From Verrucomicrobiaceae bacterium UBA1938 (GTDB taxonomy: Bacteria > Verrucomicrobiota > Verrucomicrobiia > Verrucomicrobiales > Verrucomicrobiaceae), in contig DDFC01000022.1 in assembly GCA_002336895.1 (NCBI GenBank), positions 186,001 through 250,000 on the forward strand: a DNA stretch of 64,000 nucleotides, given 5' to 3'. The first letter of the stretch is position 1. Each line of letters opens with the position of its first letter. The notes beneath the pieces were generated by a model. That model searched no databases. It saw nothing but the letters and a program-made list of their open reading frames with translations, and was not told the DNA's origin. The position numbers and the translations under genes were made by a program. Below are positions 8,326 through 15,550 of this stretch, piece after piece.

Positions 8326-9303
8326 TCACAGCCCCTTCGCCAGCGTCTTCACCCGCAGCAGAAACATGTCCGCCGTAATGTAAAGCGTGCTGCGGTCCGC
8401 ACCGCCAAACGCGCAGTTCGCCGTCGCCTGCCCTGTCAGGATGCTCCCCAGGAGCTTCCCTTCCTTGCTGAGGATCAGCACCCCGCCCGGCCCCGTCGTC
8501 CAGATGTTCCCCTGCGCATCCACCTTCATCCCGTCGCACCCGCCCTTGCGCTCCGGGCTCTTCAGCCCCTGCGCATTGAAAAACACACGCCCGTTCTTCA
8601 CGCTGCCATCCGCCTGCAGATCATACGCCATCACCCGCGTGTCCTTCGGGTCAGACACCGCCACATACAGCGTCTTCTCATCCGGGCTCAGCGCGATCCC
8701 GTTGGGGAAACGGATGTCTCCCACCACCAGCGACACCTTCCCCGCAGGCGTCACCGAGTACACCCCATGCTGCGGCAGCTCCGGCGTCTCACCCTTCTTC
8801 AGGCCGTAGGGCGGATCCGTGAAAAAGATCACCCCGCTCTTCGCGATCGTCAGATCATTCGGGCTGTTAAAGCGCTTGCCCTCATACTTGTCCGCCAGCG
8901 CGGTAAAGCTCCCATCCTTCTCCAGCCTCGCCACGCGGCGCTCGCCATGCTGGCAGAGGATGAGATTCCCCTGCGCATCCACCTGCAGCCCGTTCGAGCC
9001 CTGGCCATCGCCGCTCAGGCTCCCGCTCGGCTTCAGCACCACCTTCGCCAGCGTGTCTCCCTCCTTCCAGCCAAACACCGTATTCTCCGGCACATCCGAA
9101 AACACAAGGCCGCCATTCCGCCACACCGGCCCCTCAGACCAATTGAAGCCCGACGCCAGCACCTCGATCCCCGCCCCCGGCGCGATCAGCCCATCCAGCG
9201 CCGGATCCAGCCGCTCAATCGAGCCCTTAAACTCAGGCACAGCCTCCGCCGCAGCGGCAGCCAGAGACAAAACGAAAAGCAGAGAGATCGGGCGGAAAAG
9301 CAT
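8326..9303 (-). CDS. SMP-30/gluconolactonase family protein, exported
   Basis: 325 residues from ATG 9303, which gives a signal peptide (MLFRPISLLFVLSLAAAAAEA). The rest is a six-bladed propeller of the SMP-30/LRE type. It shows FNWSEGPVWRNGGLVFSDVP, GSNGLQVDAQGNLILCQHGERRV, FNSPNDLTIAKSGVIFFTDPPYGL, FPNGIALSPDEKTLYVAVSD and GGCDGMKVDAQGNIWTTGPGG. The Glu of EGPVW, the Asn of SPNDL and the Asp of CDGMK correspond to family metal ligands. The likely reaction is hydrolysis of sugar lactones in the periplasm; the substrate cannot be read. ATG/GTG starts further upstream (9330) would spoil the signal peptide. Confidence 0.88.
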   Translation of the reverse strand: MLFRPISLLFVLSLAAAAAEAVPEFKGSIERLDPALDGLIAPGAGIEVLASGFNWSEGPVWRNGGLVFSDVPENTVFGWKEGDTLAKVVLKPSGSLSGDGQGSNGLQVDAQGNLILCQHGERRVARLEKDGSFTALADKYEGKRFNSPNDLTIAKSGVIFFTDPPYGLKKGETPELPQHGVYSVTPAGKVSLVVGDIRFPNGIALSPDEKTLYVAVSDPKDTRVMAYDLQADGSVKNGRVFFNAQGLKSPERKGGCDGMKVDAQGNIWTTGPGGVLILSKEGKLLGSILTGQATANCAFGGADRSTLYITADMFLLRVKTLAKGL

Positions 9304-9400
9304 GTTTGTAAAAAGTGGGTTGGAGCCCATCTAAACGCACCCACTCCCACCTTTTCTCCTTCTTTCCCTCATCCCCCCTCCCAGCCTCTTCTTTTTTTTC

Positions 9401-9459
9401 CTTTTTGCGCTCTTTGCGGCCACCCAACTTTAAACCTGAAACTTTAAACTTTTAACTCC
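9401..9459. repeat. Two adjacent short-period arrays (9-nt, then 7-nt units) before the thioredoxin-fold gene
   Basis: CTTTTTGCG and CTCTTTGCG (9401-9418) form a two-unit 9-nt repeat. It is followed at 9426-9459 by heptamers: AACTTT, AAACCTG, AAACTTT, AAACTTT and TAACTCC. The heptamer array ends 10 bases before the ATG at 9470, where a ribosome-binding site would normally be. No Shine-Dalgarno sequence is visible. Confidence 0.75.
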
Positions 9460-9469
9460 GCCTCCCGCC

Positions 9470-9913
9470 ATGAAATCCCTCCTCGCCTCCCTCCTCGTGC
9501 TGTGCGCCGCCACCGCCTTCGCCGGCCCACCCGCCGGCATCACCAGCCTCAAGGCCGCCATCAAAGCCGCACGCACCCAGGGCAAGTTCCTCTTCGTCCA
9601 GCTCGGCCGTGAAAACTGCGGCAACTGCCAGCAGCTCAAAAGCATGATCACCCAAAACGAGCTCCCCCTCTCCGACACCCGCTACGTCTATGCCGACGTG
9701 GACTTCGACGACCTCAGCACCTTCGACCTCTTCAACCGCCACTTCAAAGCCGACGGCGAATACCTCCCCTTCGTCGTCATCGCCGCCCCAGACGGCACCC
9801 AGCTCGCCGCCCACACCGGCTCCGGCACCCTCAAAGACTTCAAGCACCTCATCACCGACGCCGAAAAAGCCGCCGCCAAAATGACCTCAAGCCAGGCCGC
9901 CAAAAAGAAGTGA
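9470..9913 (+). CDS. Thioredoxin-fold protein, exported
   Basis: 147 residues. It has a signal peptide (MKSLLASLLVLCAATAFA), then a thioredoxin-like domain with GKFLFVQLGRENCGNCQQL and the redox pair C50-G-N-C53. The YVYADVDFDD strand and YLPFVVIAAPDG, carrying the equivalent of the cis-Pro region, follow. The spacing fits the DUF255/thioredoxin-like group acting in the periplasm. A Lys-rich tail ends the protein. The substrate is unknown; disulfide reduction or isomerisation is the family expectation. Confidence 0.8.
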   Translation: MKSLLASLLVLCAATAFAGPPAGITSLKAAIKAARTQGKFLFVQLGRENCGNCQQLKSMITQNELPLSDTRYVYADVDFDDLSTFDLFNRHFKADGEYLPFVVIAAPDGTQLAAHTGSGTLKDFKHLITDAEKAAAKMTSSQAAKKK

Positions 9914-9997
9914 TACACGGCATCAGTCTCGGCACAAAAGCCCCCTCGCATCAGCACCAAGTCAGCTTCAAAATTGGCAAGCCCCCAGTCTCTCTTC

Positions 9998-10474
9998 ATG
10001 CTCAAAACCTTTTCCCTCTTCCTGTCCTCTCTCCTTCTGCTCAGTTGCAGCCAGTCGCCCAAAAAATCGGTTTCTCCATCTCCCGCTGCAGCCACCCCAG
10101 CCTCCACCGCCGGCGTGGGAAGCGGCATTCATGCCACCGCAAGCGGCCTGCAATATCAGGTCTTGAAGCGTGGCACCGGCAGCATTTCGCCCACAGCCGC
10201 TGACACCGTCACCGTTCACTACCATGGCACCACCACTAACGGCACCATCTTCGACAGCTCCGTCGCACGCGGCCAGCCTGCCACATTCCCGCTGAGCGGC
10301 GTCATCCCTGGATGGACGGAAGGTGTGCAAATGATGAAAGTGGGAGACAAGTTCAAGTTCATCATTCCACCTGGTCTTGCCTACGGCCCGAACAGCCCCA
10401 CACCGGAGATTCCACCCAATAGCACACTCATCTTTGACGTCGAGCTGCTCGCAATCAACGGCTCCACAAACTGA
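9998..10474 (+). CDS. FKBP-type peptidyl-prolyl cis-trans isomerase, lipoprotein
   Basis: 158 residues from ATG 9998. The signal peptide ends SLLLLSCS, a lipobox with Cys near residue 17. A Ser/Pro/Ala-rich linker leads to one FKBP domain (about 55-155): GLQYQVLKRGTG, DTVTVHYHGTTTNGTIFDSS, FPLSGVIPGWTEGVQMMKVGDKFKF, IPPGLAYG and IPPNSTLIFDVELL. Most residues of the proline-binding pocket (Y, F, D, the V-I pair, W, Y, F) are in place. It should catalyse prolyl isomerisation of envelope proteins. Confidence 0.92.
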   Translation: MLKTFSLFLSSLLLLSCSQSPKKSVSPSPAAATPASTAGVGSGIHATASGLQYQVLKRGTGSISPTAADTVTVHYHGTTTNGTIFDSSVARGQPATFPLSGVIPGWTEGVQMMKVGDKFKFIIPPGLAYGPNSPTPEIPPNSTLIFDVELLAINGSTN

Positions 10475-10486
10475 AGTCGCCCGCCC

Positions 10487-11794
10487 TCACCGCGCCGCCG
10501 TCTTCGCGCTCCGCTTCCCCAGGCAGATCAGGCTCTTGTCACTGCGGATGAAGATCTGCCCCTCACTCAGCGCCGGCGAGGCAAAGACCTTCTCCTTCAG
10601 CTCGCTCTCCGCCACCAGCTTGTAGCTCTTCTCCGGCTGCACCACGCGCATCACGCCAAAGTCATTGATGAAATACACGCGCCCCTCCGCGCTGCTCAGA
10701 GACGCATGATGCTCCCTCATGCGCTCTTCCCACTCGATCTCTCCCGACTTCGCATCAAAGCAGTGTGCCACGCCCGAGTCTGACACGTTCAGCAGATGAC
10801 TCCCCTCAATGATCGGAGACGGCACATAAGACACCCCCTTGTTCGTGCGCCACACGATGTGCGTGTTCGTCACATTCCCGCTGCCATCCGGCTTGATCGC
10901 CAGCAGATGGTGCTCCGGAAACCCTCCCGTCATGTACAGCAGGCCGCTCTGCTCGCTGTAAACAATCGACGCCACAAACTGCTCCGTCGGCCCGTCCATG
11001 ATCCACAGTTGCTTGCCCGTACGCGGGTCATAGCTGGCCACGCACATCGTGCCGGAGAGCACCATCTGCGTGCGCCCGCCGATGTCCCGAATCAGCGGCA
11101 CGCAGTAGCTGCGCGTCTTGTTCGGCCGCTCGATCCTCCACAGCTCTTTGCCATCCGTGCGCGCCAGCGCCACGATGTAGCCGTCGCCATCATGATCGCA
11201 GTTCACGATCACCTTGTCCTCAAACACGATCGGGCTGGAGCAGAAGCCATGCTTGCTGGAAAAAAGCCCCGGCCTCACCTGCCACACCGGCTTGCCGCTG
11301 AAGTCATGCGCAGACACCACCACCGTGCCCTTCGGCACCTCACCTTTGGGGATCACCCGCCCCGCATTAGCCGCACGCGTCGCCTCCGTCTCCGTGTTGT
11401 CGAGGAAAGCCGTAAACACCCGCTCCCCATCCGTCGCAGGTGTGCTGGAGGCCAGCGAGTTCAGCTTGTGCGTCCCCTCCGTCGGCGCCTTCAGCACCAC
11501 CGTCTGCCACAGCTCCTTGCCTGACGCACGGTCCAGGCACAGCAGCACCCGCGCCTCAGTCTCCGGCAGCGCCGACACCACAAACACACGGTCCTGCCAC
11601 ACGATGGGAGACGCATGCCCGCTCCCCGGCAGCTCCGTCCGCCACGTCACACTCCCATCCGCCGAAACCGGAAACCCCGTGTCCCTCGACGTCCCATCCA
11701 GCCTCGGCCCACGCCACTGCGGCCAGTCCTCAGCCAGCAGAAAGGAAGGAGTCAGCACCAGGGAAAAAGCAGCAAGCGCGCGGAAAGAAATCAT
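10487..11794 (-). CDS. PQQ-like beta-propeller protein, exported
   Basis: 435 residues from ATG 11794, which gives a signal peptide (MISFRALAAFSLVLTPSFLLA). Immediately after cleavage is EDWPQWRGPRLDGTS, a start typical of BamB-like PQQ-propeller proteins of Planctomycetes and Verrucomicrobia. Repeats of the type VLLCLDRASGKELWQ, VVVSAHDFSGKPVWQ, IVALARTDGKELWR, MCVASYDPRTGKQLWI and AHCFDAKSGEIEWEE mark the blades. Quinone-cofactor enzymatic residues cannot be claimed. It is likely a periplasmic or outer-membrane-associated propeller of unknown ligand. Further upstream starts would include repeat-derived sequence (see 11841). Confidence 0.85.
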   Translation of the reverse strand: MISFRALAAFSLVLTPSFLLAEDWPQWRGPRLDGTSRDTGFPVSADGSVTWRTELPGSGHASPIVWQDRVFVVSALPETEARVLLCLDRASGKELWQTVVLKAPTEGTHKLNSLASSTPATDGERVFTAFLDNTETEATRAANAGRVIPKGEVPKGTVVVSAHDFSGKPVWQVRPGLFSSKHGFCSSPIVFEDKVIVNCDHDGDGYIVALARTDGKELWRIERPNKTRSYCVPLIRDIGGRTQMVLSGTMCVASYDPRTGKQLWIMDGPTEQFVASIVYSEQSGLLYMTGGFPEHHLLAIKPDGSGNVTNTHIVWRTNKGVSYVPSPIIEGSHLLNVSDSGVAHCFDAKSGEIEWEERMREHHASLSSAEGRVYFINDFGVMRVVQPEKSYKLVAESELKEKVFASPALSEGQIFIRSDKSLICLGKRSAKTAAR

Positions 11795-11840
11795 ACCCCA
11801 ACCCAAACGCCACAAATCGAGCCCAGCTTGCGCCAATCCA

Positions 11841-11870
11841 AGTGATGCAGGCACTCCTGCCTGCAAAGCG
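11841..11870. repeat. Half copy of the GGCACTCCTGCC palindromic repeat
   Basis: The 30 bases match the left arm of the 62-bp palindrome at 34676 in 27 of 30 positions (AGTGATGC-R-GGCACTCCTGCC-Y-GCAA). A small hairpin, GCAGG/CCTGC, remains. It lies 47-76 bases upstream of the PQQ-like gene start. Confidence 0.7.
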
Positions 11871-11903
11871 TCGAAGCCCAGCGCCTCATCCTCCACATGC
11901 CCC

Positions 11904-12107
11904 TCACCAAAACCAATCCCACACCACCACCATCAAAACCACCAGCGCCCCAACCACGCACAGCCTCAAAAGCCGCCGCTCACGCAAACGCACATCAGGA
12001 TCAGGCTCTGCAGCCACATCCACCTTCCCAAACACCACCCCCAAATCCGGCCCCACCCACAGCAGCAGAAGCAGCAAGGCTGCATAGAGAATGAAACGCC
12101 ATTCCAT
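11904..12107 (-). CDS. Small hypothetical membrane protein
   Basis: 67 residues with two hydrophobic helices (FILYAALLLLLLWVGPDLGVVF and LCVVGALVVLMVVVWDWFW) joined by an acidic/basic loop. Its ATG at 12107 lies 5 bases after the stop of the nucleotidyltransferase-like gene, an operon-like spacing. No family is recognised. The two-helix pattern and tight spacing are the only support. Confidence 0.45.
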   Translation of the reverse strand: MEWRFILYAALLLLLLWVGPDLGVVFGKVDVAAEPDPDVRLRERRLLRLCVVGALVVLMVVVWDWFW

Positions 12108-12112
12108 GACAA

Positions 12113-12694
12113 TTAGGTTTGCGCAGCAGCATCCAGCAGCCCCCGCACCACAGGCAGCGCACGCTCAAAGGCATCCCTCAATTCCTGAATGTCCGGCATG
12201 CGCACGTCCCGAAAAGCAGGCTCCATCTGTTCTCGTGTAATGCCATCGTGGCGGATCAGAAACTCCACATCCTGCATGTCCTGCGGGTCATTGCCCCGCA
12301 TCATCTTGGTGAGAATCAGATCAACAGTGTGCGGACGAAAAAGCTTCAGAAACCGCGTGGCCGGTCTCAGCACAGGAACAATGAAACCCTCCCATTCCGG
12401 ACGGAGAAAAACCTGATCCGCCTGGAACAAGTGCGTGATGTAGAGCCCCTTGGGTTCCAATATCAGATTGGTGCGGTCCACGGCGTCCCAGAAGCTTTCG
12501 TCATTCACCAACGATTCGAGCTGCCCCATGCGAATGATGCCGTCCACATCCTGGGTCGTCTGATACTCGACAGGTGCATTCGTGTAGCCAAGGCAGATGG
12601 CCCCTCTGCCAAAGACGACAAGCGAAACCTCATGGTCCAGCTGCCCATCCAGCGTCGAAACCACTTCCTCGGGATTGTCCACCACGACACTCAT
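12113..12694 (-). CDS. Nucleotidyltransferase-fold protein (DUF6036-like), possible toxin-like partner
   Basis: 193 residues from ATG 12694. The N-terminal half has the minimal nucleotidyltransferase signature: VVFGRGAICLGY (a GG-like turn), then TTQDVD, the acidic pair of the DxD/TxDID motif at about residues 48-51. The C-terminal half has DLILTKMMRGNDPQDMQDVEFLI, resembling the helical segment of AbiEii/DUF6036 proteins. The start codon overlaps the upstream stop as ATGA, so the two genes are translationally coupled. An activity such as nucleotide transfer to tRNA is known for AbiEii relatives but is inference here. An ATG at 12721 is the alternative start. Confidence 0.6.
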   Translation of the reverse strand: MSVVVDNPEEVVSTLDGQLDHEVSLVVFGRGAICLGYTNAPVEYQTTQDVDGIIRMGQLESLVNDESFWDAVDRTNLILEPKGLYITHLFQADQVFLRPEWEGFIVPVLRPATRFLKLFRPHTVDLILTKMMRGNDPQDMQDVEFLIRHDGITREQMEPAFRDVRMPDIQELRDAFERALPVVRGLLDAAAQT

Positions 12695-13266
12695 GCAGCC
12701 GCTAGGGTGGGCCGAATCCATTGCATCACCGTTTCCTTGCCACGCCGCGTGACTCCCGTCATGGCCACAAAGCGCGTGATGTGTGGGAGCACATCAGGTG
12801 CAGGCTGATAAGCCGGATCGGGAAGCCGCTTCAGCAGTTCTTCCCAAAATGGATTCTCCGGCTCCACCTGCCGTCCGCATTGCGCGATATAGCTCACCAC
12901 CTGCTCCGCCCGTTCCTGGACCGCAAGCATTGCTATCTTATGAGGCGAGTTCCCCTGGGCCGCCAGCATGGCCGCCCCTAGACGCAGACGCCATTGGGAT
13001 CGGGGAAGCACAATCGAAAGAAGCGCCACCGACAGCTCCTCATTGCTGAGCGTGTCCTCTTCCTTACCATGGGTCACCTGATAGCCAGCCGGCTCTTCAG
13101 CCACACGAGTCAGCTCCCCCTGATAATCATAATACCGGCAGCCGCGCTTAAGCGCGAGCCCCTCCAGCGCCTCCGGCGTGCGCAGCCCCAGCCTCCGCGC
13201 CTTCATCAGCAGCGGAGAAAGGTGCGTCGTGGTGCCAAGTTTGCGGGCCAGGGTTTCTGTTTCCAC
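12691..13266 (-). CDS. Hypothetical protein coupled to the nucleotidyltransferase-like gene
   Basis: 191 residues from a GTG start. It is soluble and mostly helical. The N-terminus (LARKLGTTTHLSPLLMKARRLGLRTPEALEGLALKRG) resembles the recognition part of AbiEi-like partners only loosely. No family is firmly recognised. Its stop overlaps the next ATG by four bases (ATGA). In type IV toxin-antitoxin modules the regulator or antitoxin gene precedes the nucleotidyltransferase in this way, so the context suggests, but does not show, an antitoxin role. Confidence 0.55.
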   Translation of the reverse strand: METETLARKLGTTTHLSPLLMKARRLGLRTPEALEGLALKRGCRYYDYQGELTRVAEEPAGYQVTHGKEEDTLSNEELSVALLSIVLPRSQWRLRLGAAMLAAQGNSPHKIAMLAVQERAEQVVSYIAQCGRQVEPENPFWEELLKRLPDPAYQPAPDVLPHITRFVAMTGVTRRGKETVMQWIRPTLAAA

Positions 13267-13323
13267 AAGGGAAGCCTAAAGGAAGACGGCAGAAAGACAA
13301 GGGACACGTTGAGGATCGAATTC

Positions 13324-13716
13324 TCATTCGTCACCATCATCGCCATCTTTGTTGTTCAAGTGCAGGAAGTAATCTCTCACTGCAATGCCAGCTCCCAGGA
13401 GCATCCAAACCACTACGCCAATAAAAAAGAATCCGCCATCCACAGGAGGCCTCCATTTCATTCCGTCTCCGACCACCATGGTGCCAAGAATCATCCCCGT
13501 AAGCGAGGCGTAAATCATGCCTACGCGACTGGCTGGAAAGCCCCACCCATCCCGCCCCCAGCGCAGCATCCATCCCAGTCGCTTTTTCATCCATTGCCAG
13601 TGAAACAAAGTTCCATAGGCAAGAGCGATCCCGCTCAAGAAAAAAAGGCCTCCCACAACGAGCGACTCCGTCGTTGTGAGAGGTCTGCCTTGAGCAAGAA
13701 TGATTGCGACGATCAC
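13324..13716 (-). CDS. Hypothetical membrane protein
   Basis: 130 residues from GTG 13716; the frame is open upstream into the end of araB, with a CTG at 13740 overlapping the araB stop. Four hydrophobic stretches are visible (start-proximal IVAIILA; LVVGGLFFLSGIALAYG; VGMIYASLTGMILGTMVV; GGFFFIGVVVWMLLGAGIAV), with a basic loop between the second and third. The acidic tail reads KDGDDGDE. The start is uncertain. It lies directly downstream of araB on the same strand, but no link to pentose use is evident. Confidence 0.5.
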   Translation of the reverse strand: MIVAIILAQGRPLTTTESLVVGGLFFLSGIALAYGTLFHWQWMKKRLGWMLRWGRDGWGFPASRVGMIYASLTGMILGTMVVGDGMKWRPPVDGGFFFIGVVVWMLLGAGIAVRDYFLHLNNKDGDDGDE

Positions 13717-13736
13717 TGCGAAAAAGAAGCTTTTGT

Positions 13737-15416
13737 TCAGCTCTGCCGCGCCCGGATATCCAGCAGCTCCTTCATCACATGCCCGAGCTTCCCGCTCCAC
13801 TCCGCCGTGCCAAAGGCATCGTGCAGCGTGCGGTACAGCGCATACAGCTCCGCATACACCGCCTGGTTTTCCGGGATCGGATAATACACCTTCTCGCGCG
13901 TGGCTGTCACCTTCGCCTGCAGCGCTCCCACTTCATCCACGCCAGCCGCAGCCGCGCCAAAGATCGCCGCGCCCAGCGCGCAGGTCTGCTCGCTCTGGCT
14001 CACCTTCATCGGCTTGCCGATGATGTCCGCGTAGCACTGCATCAGCGTCGCGTTCTTGATGGACAGCCCGCCCGTGTTGATCACCTCCTCCACCTTCACG
14101 CCGTACTCCTCCACGCGCTTGATGATCGTCAGCGCGCCAAAGGCCGTCGCTTCAATATATGCGCGGTAGATCTCATGCGCCTCCGTGTGCAGCGTCTGGC
14201 CCAGCAGCAGCCCCGTCAGGCGCACATCCACCAGGATCGTGCGATTGCCGTTGTTCCAGTCCAGCGCCAGCAGGCCCGTGGCACCGGGCTTCTTGCCCGC
14301 CATCGCCTTCTCCATGTTCACAAACTTCTCGCCCACCGTCGCGCCATAGCTGTCCGGCACCAGGTGATTCACAAACCACAGGAAGATGTCCCCCACCGCG
14401 CTCTGCCCGGCCTCGATCCCGTAATAGCCCGGCAGCACCGATCCATTCACGATGCCGCACACCCCCGGCACATCCGCCAGCGGCTTGCTCGTCGGCGCGA
14501 TCATGAGATCACACGTGCTCGTGCCCAAAATCTTCACCAGTGTCCCCTCCTTGATCCCCGCGCCCACCGCCCCCATGTGCGCATCAAAGGCGCCCACACT
14601 CACCGCGATGCCCGCTTTCAGCCCCAGCCTCTGCGCCCACTCCGCGCACAGGTCCCCCGCCTTCACATCCGCAGTATGAGCCACCTCATACAAACGGTCG
14701 CGCAGGTCCGCCAGCGCCGGGTCCAGCTTCGCCAGAAACTCCTTGTCCGGCAGCCCGCCCCACTCGGCGCTGTACATCGCCTTGTGTCCCGCGCTGCACA
14801 CCCCGCGCTTCAGCGTCAGCGGGTCCGTGTTCCCCGTCAGCACCGCAGGGATCCAGTCGCAGTGCTCCACAAAGCTGTACGCCGCCGCAAACACCGCCGG
14901 GTCCGTACGGCGCAGCCGCAGGATCTTGCTCCACCACCACTCGCTGGAGTAGATGCCTCCGCACTTCGCGATGATGTTGGGCCGCATCTCATGCGCCAGC
15001 TTCGTGATCTCCGCCGCCTCCGCGTAGCCCGTGTGGTCCTTCCACAGCCACACCATCGCGTTCAGGTTGTTCTTAAACTCCGGCAGCAGCCCCAGCGGCG
15101 TGCCCTCCTTGTTCACCGGGATGGGCGTGCTCCCTGTCGTGTCGATGCCGATGCCCACCACCTGCGCCGCATCAAAGCCCGCCACCTTTTCCTGCGCCTG
15201 CTTCAGCGCGCCGCGCGTCACCGCCTCCAGCCCGTCCAGGTAGTCCTGCGGGTTCTGCCGCGCCACATGCGGGTTCTTCTCGTCCAGCAGGATGCCCATC
15301 TCCCCGCTCGGATAATTGAACACCGTCGATCCCACCTCCGCACCGTTGTCGAGGTCGATGAGCAGGGAGCGGCAGGAGTTCGTGCCGTAGTCGATTCCGA
15401 GGGAGTAGCGCTTCAT
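13737..15416 (-). CDS. araB: Ribulokinase
   Basis: 559 residues from ATG 15416, close to the roughly 560 of AraB enzymes. FGGY-family features: the phosphate-binding start YSLGIDYGTNSCRSLLIDL, GIGIDTTGSTPIPV, the substrate region WLWKDHTGYAEAAEI, EWWWSKILR, GAFDAHMGAVGAG, ATP-site GTSTCDLMI, and the late IEATAFGALTIIKR and NTGGLSIKNATLMQCYADIIGKPM. It phosphorylates L-ribulose to L-ribulose 5-phosphate in L-arabinose catabolism. The frame runs further upstream, but residues before MKRYSLGIDYG do not belong to the family. No araA or araD lies beside it. Confidence 0.93.
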   Translation of the reverse strand: MKRYSLGIDYGTNSCRSLLIDLDNGAEVGSTVFNYPSGEMGILLDEKNPHVARQNPQDYLDGLEAVTRGALKQAQEKVAGFDAAQVVGIGIDTTGSTPIPVNKEGTPLGLLPEFKNNLNAMVWLWKDHTGYAEAAEITKLAHEMRPNIIAKCGGIYSSEWWWSKILRLRRTDPAVFAAAYSFVEHCDWIPAVLTGNTDPLTLKRGVCSAGHKAMYSAEWGGLPDKEFLAKLDPALADLRDRLYEVAHTADVKAGDLCAEWAQRLGLKAGIAVSVGAFDAHMGAVGAGIKEGTLVKILGTSTCDLMIAPTSKPLADVPGVCGIVNGSVLPGYYGIEAGQSAVGDIFLWFVNHLVPDSYGATVGEKFVNMEKAMAGKKPGATGLLALDWNNGNRTILVDVRLTGLLLGQTLHTEAHEIYRAYIEATAFGALTIIKRVEEYGVKVEEVINTGGLSIKNATLMQCYADIIGKPMKVSQSEQTCALGAAIFGAAAAGVDEVGALQAKVTATREKVYYPIPENQAVYAELYALYRTLHDAFGTAEWSGKLGHVMKELLDIRARQS

Positions 15417-15550
15417 GGTTGGGTTGGGAAATAGGGAGAGCGGTTGCCGATCTTGTAGCGGATTCATCCCACAGTGCGAGCCAAAACCGGACATCCTTTG
15501 TGACCAGGGCGTGACGTTTCTTGATTCCCCACCCGCGCCCAGCACGCATC

